A stretch of DNA of 9,026 bases from JBKSMP01 sp964582055. Lineage in GTDB: Bacteria > Verrucomicrobiota > Verrucomicrobiia > Opitutales > UBA9783. The stretch lies in the NCBI GenBank assembly GCA_964582055.1, contig CAZOPT010000029.1, forward strand, positions 1-9,026, read 5' to 3'. The position numbers and the translations under genes were made by a program. Shown here in pieces: positions 6,055 to 9,026 of the stretch (the first letter of the stretch is position 1; every line of letters starts with the position of its first letter). The notes under the pieces were generated by a model that saw only the letters and a list, made by a program, of their open reading frames with translations, ran no database searches and had not been told where the DNA came from.

Positions 6055-7023
6055 TTAATGATGCAAGGGTGCATAAGCATCATGTAATCGAAATAATCCT
6101 CGACAACTTTGATCGGCATTGAATACAGGCAACACATTTAATTGTTGTGGACGAGCTTCCATAAGTTGCAACGCTTCTTCTAGATTTAATTGCGCTGAAA
6201 CTTTTATCGGATTTTCAGTCATAATATCTTTTGCCAAAACTTCTTCTATGGATTGACAGGTTTGCAAAGAACGACGTACATCACCGTCAGTTATTAAACC
6301 TACAAATTGGTCACCTTCCATCACAAAAGCTGCCCCTAAAGGTTTAGACGTCATTTCAATAACCACTTCACGTAAACTTGCATTTAACGTTACACATGCA
6401 ACGTCTTTCAAAGGACAGGTCAAATCTCCTACACAGTTGCCCAAGCTTTTACCAAGCTGTCCACCCGGATGAAACTTAAGGAAATCTTCCCGTTGGAAGC
6501 CTTTAGCATGCATGAGCGTACAAGCAAGGGCATCTCCAAGCGCTAAAGCTAATGTTGTACTTGCAGTAGGGACAAAACCTAGAGGATCTGCCTCACGTTG
6601 AATAGACGCATCAAGTACGAAATCGGCTGCTTGTGCTAAAGGCGAGACAAGATTACCAACCATTGCAATTACCGGTGAATCAAACTGACGAATAACAGGC
6701 AGTAAATTTAATAATTCCTGCGTACTACCACTACGCGACAAAAAAATGGTAGGATCACCTTTAGAATAAATTCCTAAATCTCCATGTAGTGCTTCTGAAG
6801 GATGTAAAAAGACAGAACGTGTTCCAGTACTATTAAAAGTAGAACTCAATTTTTGAGCAATATAACCCGATTTGCCAATTCCTGTAAAAACAACCTTCCC
6901 TATATGATTTCTAATTAAATCGACAACAGCATTAAAAGCCGCATTATCAAATCGTTCATACAAGCGATTCAAACTTGCAATTTCTTCCGCTAAAACCTGC
7001 TTTCCTATTTCACTGAAATTCAT
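6055..7023 (-). CDS. kdsD: Arabinose-5-phosphate isomerase KdsD (KpsF/GutQ family)
   Basis: A 322-residue cytosolic sugar isomerase that interconverts ribulose-5-phosphate and arabinose-5-phosphate, the first step toward Kdo for lipopolysaccharide. Domain order is as in E. coli KdsD (328 residues): an SIS domain at about 35-175 and two CBS domains at about 200-255 and 265-318. Visible motifs are GIGKSG (48-53), HPSEALHGDLG (74-84) with the catalytic His region, SRSGST (96-101), PTASTT (152-157) and FHPGGQLGK (184-192). All key motifs are intact. It is the last gene of the argS operon; its ATG follows the preceding stop by 4 bases and has no recognisable Shine-Dalgarno, so translation is probably coupled. 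Its presence implies an outer membrane with Kdo-containing lipopolysaccharide. Its sampled GC (28 of 60 at 6541-6600) is higher than that of the adjoining secretion genes. Confidence 0.96.
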   Translation of the reverse strand: MNFSEIGKQVLAEEIASLNRLYERFDNAAFNAVVDLIRNHIGKVVFTGIGKSGYIAQKLSSTFNSTGTRSVFLHPSEALHGDLGIYSKGDPTIFLSRSGSTQELLNLLPVIRQFDSPVIAMVGNLVSPLAQAADFVLDASIQREADPLGFVPTASTTLALALGDALACTLMHAKGFQREDFLKFHPGGQLGKSLGNCVGDLTCPLKDVACVTLNASLREVVIEMTSKPLGAAFVMEGDQFVGLITDGDVRRSLQTCQSIEEVLAKDIMTENPIKVSAQLNLEEALQLMEARPQQLNVLPVFNADQSCRGLFRLHDAYAPLHH

Positions 7024-7027
7024 TGTA

Positions 7028-7246
7028 TTAAAATTTTATATAAGCATTATCTTTAGAACATTTGGGACAAGCTGCAACATCTACATCCTCTACACATGTA
7101 TAAATAACATCACACTTAGAACAATAAAACGCATGTTTTATTTTTAATTGTTCATATTGTTCTGCATGTTGATTCTCAAAATGCACCTCATATAAAATAT
7201 AAAGTAGCAATAACAAGCATAAACTAGCTATGAAATAAGCTTCCAT
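7028..7246 (-). CDS. Small membrane-anchored zinc-ribbon protein of unknown function
   Basis: I do not recognise this 72-residue protein. Residues 4-20 form one strongly hydrophobic helix (ASLCLLLLLYILY), followed by a polar charged linker and a zinc-ribbon with two CxxC knuckles, C42-S-K-C45 and C60-P-K-C63, separated by 14 residues. The likely topology is a single inner-membrane anchor with the metal site in the cytosol, but orientation is a guess. I chose the ATG at 7246 because it overlaps the argS stop by one base (TAATG), a common coupling arrangement, and because it puts the membrane helix at the N-terminus. A longer in-frame version starting at 7318 would lie for 72 bases inside argS and add an unneeded 24 residues. 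It is sandwiched between argS and kdsD and clearly in their operon. Intact cysteine pairs and gene spacing make it a real gene. Confidence 0.75.
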   Translation of the reverse strand: MEAYFIASLCLLLLLYILYEVHFENQHAEQYEQLKIKHAFYCSKCDVIYTCVEDVDVAACPKCSKDNAYIKF

Positions 7247-9006
7247 TACATCCTTTGTACTGTTTCCAAGCCTAGCAAATATAAACCAGTTTCTAAGGTA
7301 GCCAATGTTGATTGACAAAGTAATAAGCGCAAATTTTGTACATTTACATCATCAACATGAACCTTGTCTGCATTGTAAAAACTTGAAAAAGTACCTGCTA
7401 ATTCAAATAAATAGCGACATAACCAATGTGGTTTTAATTCCTTTAAAGCTAGAGTTAGAGCCATTGGAAATCCAATCAATTTACGCGCAAGCACTCGTTC
7501 AGTTTCCGTAGAAAATGTCCCCACTGATTTTAACACTTGGGAATCCAAAATAGAAACATCAAAAGCCATTTTTTTGAAAATCGTATGAATACGAGCAATA
7601 GCATAGAGCAAATAAGGAGCTGTATTACCCTCAAAATTGATCATTTTACTCCACTCAAAACGGTAATTGCCAGTACGTTCCTGTGATAAATCCGCATATT
7701 TAATAGCACCTAAGCCGACAACTTCGGCAACTTTGTGTTTTTCTTCTTCTGATAAATCTGGACTTTTTTCGCTAATAAGCTCATAAGCACGGGCAACGGC
7801 TTCATCAAGCAAAGTTTGTAGTTGTACAGGTTTTCCTTCGCGGGTCTTAATAGCCTTACCACTGGCATCCAAAATCGTTCCGAAATAGACATGATACAAT
7901 TTTGGTATCGGTAAATGAGCGTATTGAAACCATTTTTCAACCGTAAGGAAGAGTTGTTCAAAATGGTCACGTTGACGACAATCCGTCACATAAACAAGCG
8001 CATCTGCTTTTAATTCTTGAACACGGTACTTAACAGTTGCCAAATCTGTAGAAGCATAATTGGAAGCACCATCGGACTTGCGTACGATAAAAGGCTGCTT
8101 ACAAAACCGCGGATGATCTTCATGGAAAACAACAAGCGCTCCCTGATCTTGAATGGCTAATTGATAGCGTTGTAGATCATCATAAACAGTTTTGACTTTA
8201 TCGCGATAAAAGGATTCACCTAAAACGTAATCAAATGTAACCCCCATGCGTTTGTAGATAAGGTCAAAGTTTTGATAGGAAATAGTATTGATCTTCTTCC
8301 ACAAATCGAGATTAATAGGATCACCTTGTTGTAATTTTACAAGTTCTTGACGAGCTTTTTCGAGCCATTGTGGATCCTCCTTCATGCGAGCACTACCTTG
8401 CTGATATAAACTTTCAAGCGTTTCGATAGCTTGTTCAGGAGGTTCACTAAAGTCGTAGTTTACAGCCTTAATCTCAACAAGCAGGATACCGAATTGTGTT
8501 CCCCAATCTCCAATATGATTATCACGAATAACATTGCCGCCACCAAATCGTATGAATCTTTGCAAAGCTTCCCCAATGACCATCGATCGCAAATGCCCAA
8601 CATGCATACGTTTAGCTGTATTGGGTGAAGAATAATCTACAACAACGGTTTTATCGGCAAAAATGGAACGATAATGACCTTTATAAGAATCTTTTGTATG
8701 AAATTCCGAAAGCCACTGTAGCAATCCCGCATCTTTTAATCTAAAATTTAAAAATCCATGACCGGTTACACTCACTTCAAAAGGCGTATTTAAAGCCTTA
8801 AAAGCTTCCATTAAGGCTTGGGCACCTAAACGTGGATTAGCCTTCTGTTTGCCAAAATAAGACAAAACGCCATTGGCCTGAAAATCTCCGAAACGTTCAT
8901 CTGCAGGACGAATTTCTGGGTCAAAATCATCTCCAAATCCCTCCAAAGTTCCTGCCAACTCCCTTAATATCTCATCCAAATACCGCTCTAATGAAAAATC
9001 CATCAT
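7246..9006 (-). CDS. argS: Arginyl-tRNA synthetase
   Basis: A 586-residue class I aminoacyl-tRNA synthetase charging tRNA-Arg, close to the family length of about 560-590. An N-terminal Add-1 tRNA-recognition domain spans about 5-95. The catalytic domain has SSPNTAKRMHVGHLRS (126-141) containing the HIGH-type motif HVGH at 135-138, GDWGTQFG (166-173) and the SDGASNYASTDLA stretch (311-323). The KMSKS loop is replaced by KTREGK (387-392), which is normal for many ArgS. The anticodon-binding DALR domain runs from about 461 to the end, with NTAPYLLYAIARI (461-473) and a terminal GLYLLGLETVQRM. Two ATG codons are adjacent (9006 and 9003); either may be used. The frame stays open for the remaining 20 bases to the window edge, but family length argues for a start here. 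A stop in another frame (9009-9011) may end an upstream gene. The N-terminal half recalls verrucomicrobial ArgS, from memory only. Confidence 0.96.
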   Translation of the reverse strand: MMDFSLERYLDEILRELAGTLEGFGDDFDPEIRPADERFGDFQANGVLSYFGKQKANPRLGAQALMEAFKALNTPFEVSVTGHGFLNFRLKDAGLLQWLSEFHTKDSYKGHYRSIFADKTVVVDYSSPNTAKRMHVGHLRSMVIGEALQRFIRFGGGNVIRDNHIGDWGTQFGILLVEIKAVNYDFSEPPEQAIETLESLYQQGSARMKEDPQWLEKARQELVKLQQGDPINLDLWKKINTISYQNFDLIYKRMGVTFDYVLGESFYRDKVKTVYDDLQRYQLAIQDQGALVVFHEDHPRFCKQPFIVRKSDGASNYASTDLATVKYRVQELKADALVYVTDCRQRDHFEQLFLTVEKWFQYAHLPIPKLYHVYFGTILDASGKAIKTREGKPVQLQTLLDEAVARAYELISEKSPDLSEEEKHKVAEVVGLGAIKYADLSQERTGNYRFEWSKMINFEGNTAPYLLYAIARIHTIFKKMAFDVSILDSQVLKSVGTFSTETERVLARKLIGFPMALTLALKELKPHWLCRYLFELAGTFSSFYNADKVHVDDVNVQNLRLLLCQSTLATLETGLYLLGLETVQRM

Positions 9007-9026
9007 CTTTAGCTCAACCCATTCCA

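Noticed and set aside
7247..7318. Longer version of the zinc-ribbon protein starting inside argS
   Set aside because: It would overlap argS by 73 bases. The ATG at 7246 gives a TAATG coupling junction and places the membrane helix at the N-terminus.

Overview
The window looks like chromosome from an AT-rich, Gram-negative, host-associated bacterium, probably from the Planctomycetes-Verrucomicrobia-Chlamydiae (PVC) group. It carries a type III secretion gatekeeper module (SctW, TyeA and a chaperone) next to lipopolysaccharide-sugar genes (KdsD, an ArnA-type dehydrogenase). The ArgS N-terminus reminds me of verrucomicrobial (Opitutae) enzymes, and the split SctW/TyeA pair differs from the fused CopN of Chlamydiaceae. 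The taxon is inferred from remembered sequences and is not proven.

Left part (1-2264): two tRNA genes are transcribed divergently from a 194-base spacer. On the minus strand a CAT-anticodon tRNA, most likely tRNA-Ile2, is followed 28 bases later by a YmdB-type metallophosphoesterase gene. On the plus strand tRNA-Ser(TGA) is followed 16 bases later by a GTG-started gene for a stand-alone ArnA C-terminal-type UDP-glucuronate decarboxylase/dehydrogenase. Each protein gene probably shares its tRNA's transcript.

Middle (2265-6051): a minus-strand SulP anion transporter with a STAS domain is divergent from a plus-strand type III secretion mini-operon. The mini-operon encodes the gatekeeper SctW (YopN/CopN family), a separate TyeA overlapping it by an ATGA junction, and a CesT-family chaperone 2 bases further on. 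The 236-base spacer between SulP and SctW holds a nested inverted repeat. No other part of the secretion apparatus is in the window. By sample counts the module has clearly lower GC (27-33%) than argS and kdsD (40-47%).

Right part (6055-9006, minus strand): a tight operon of argS, then a 72-residue membrane-anchored zinc-ribbon protein, then kdsD. argS and the small gene overlap by one base (TAATG), and four bases separate the small gene from kdsD. kdsD ends 3 bases from the convergent chaperone gene.

Functionally, KdsD makes arabinose-5-phosphate for Kdo, the ArnA-type enzyme makes a UDP-4-ketopentose that could feed lipid A or surface-glycan modification, and the SctW/TyeA/chaperone set controls when effectors are released. 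I saw no mobile element, CRISPR array, clear intrinsic terminator, or gene-free stretch longer than 236 bases. The likeliest point of biological novelty is the isolated, split gatekeeper module.
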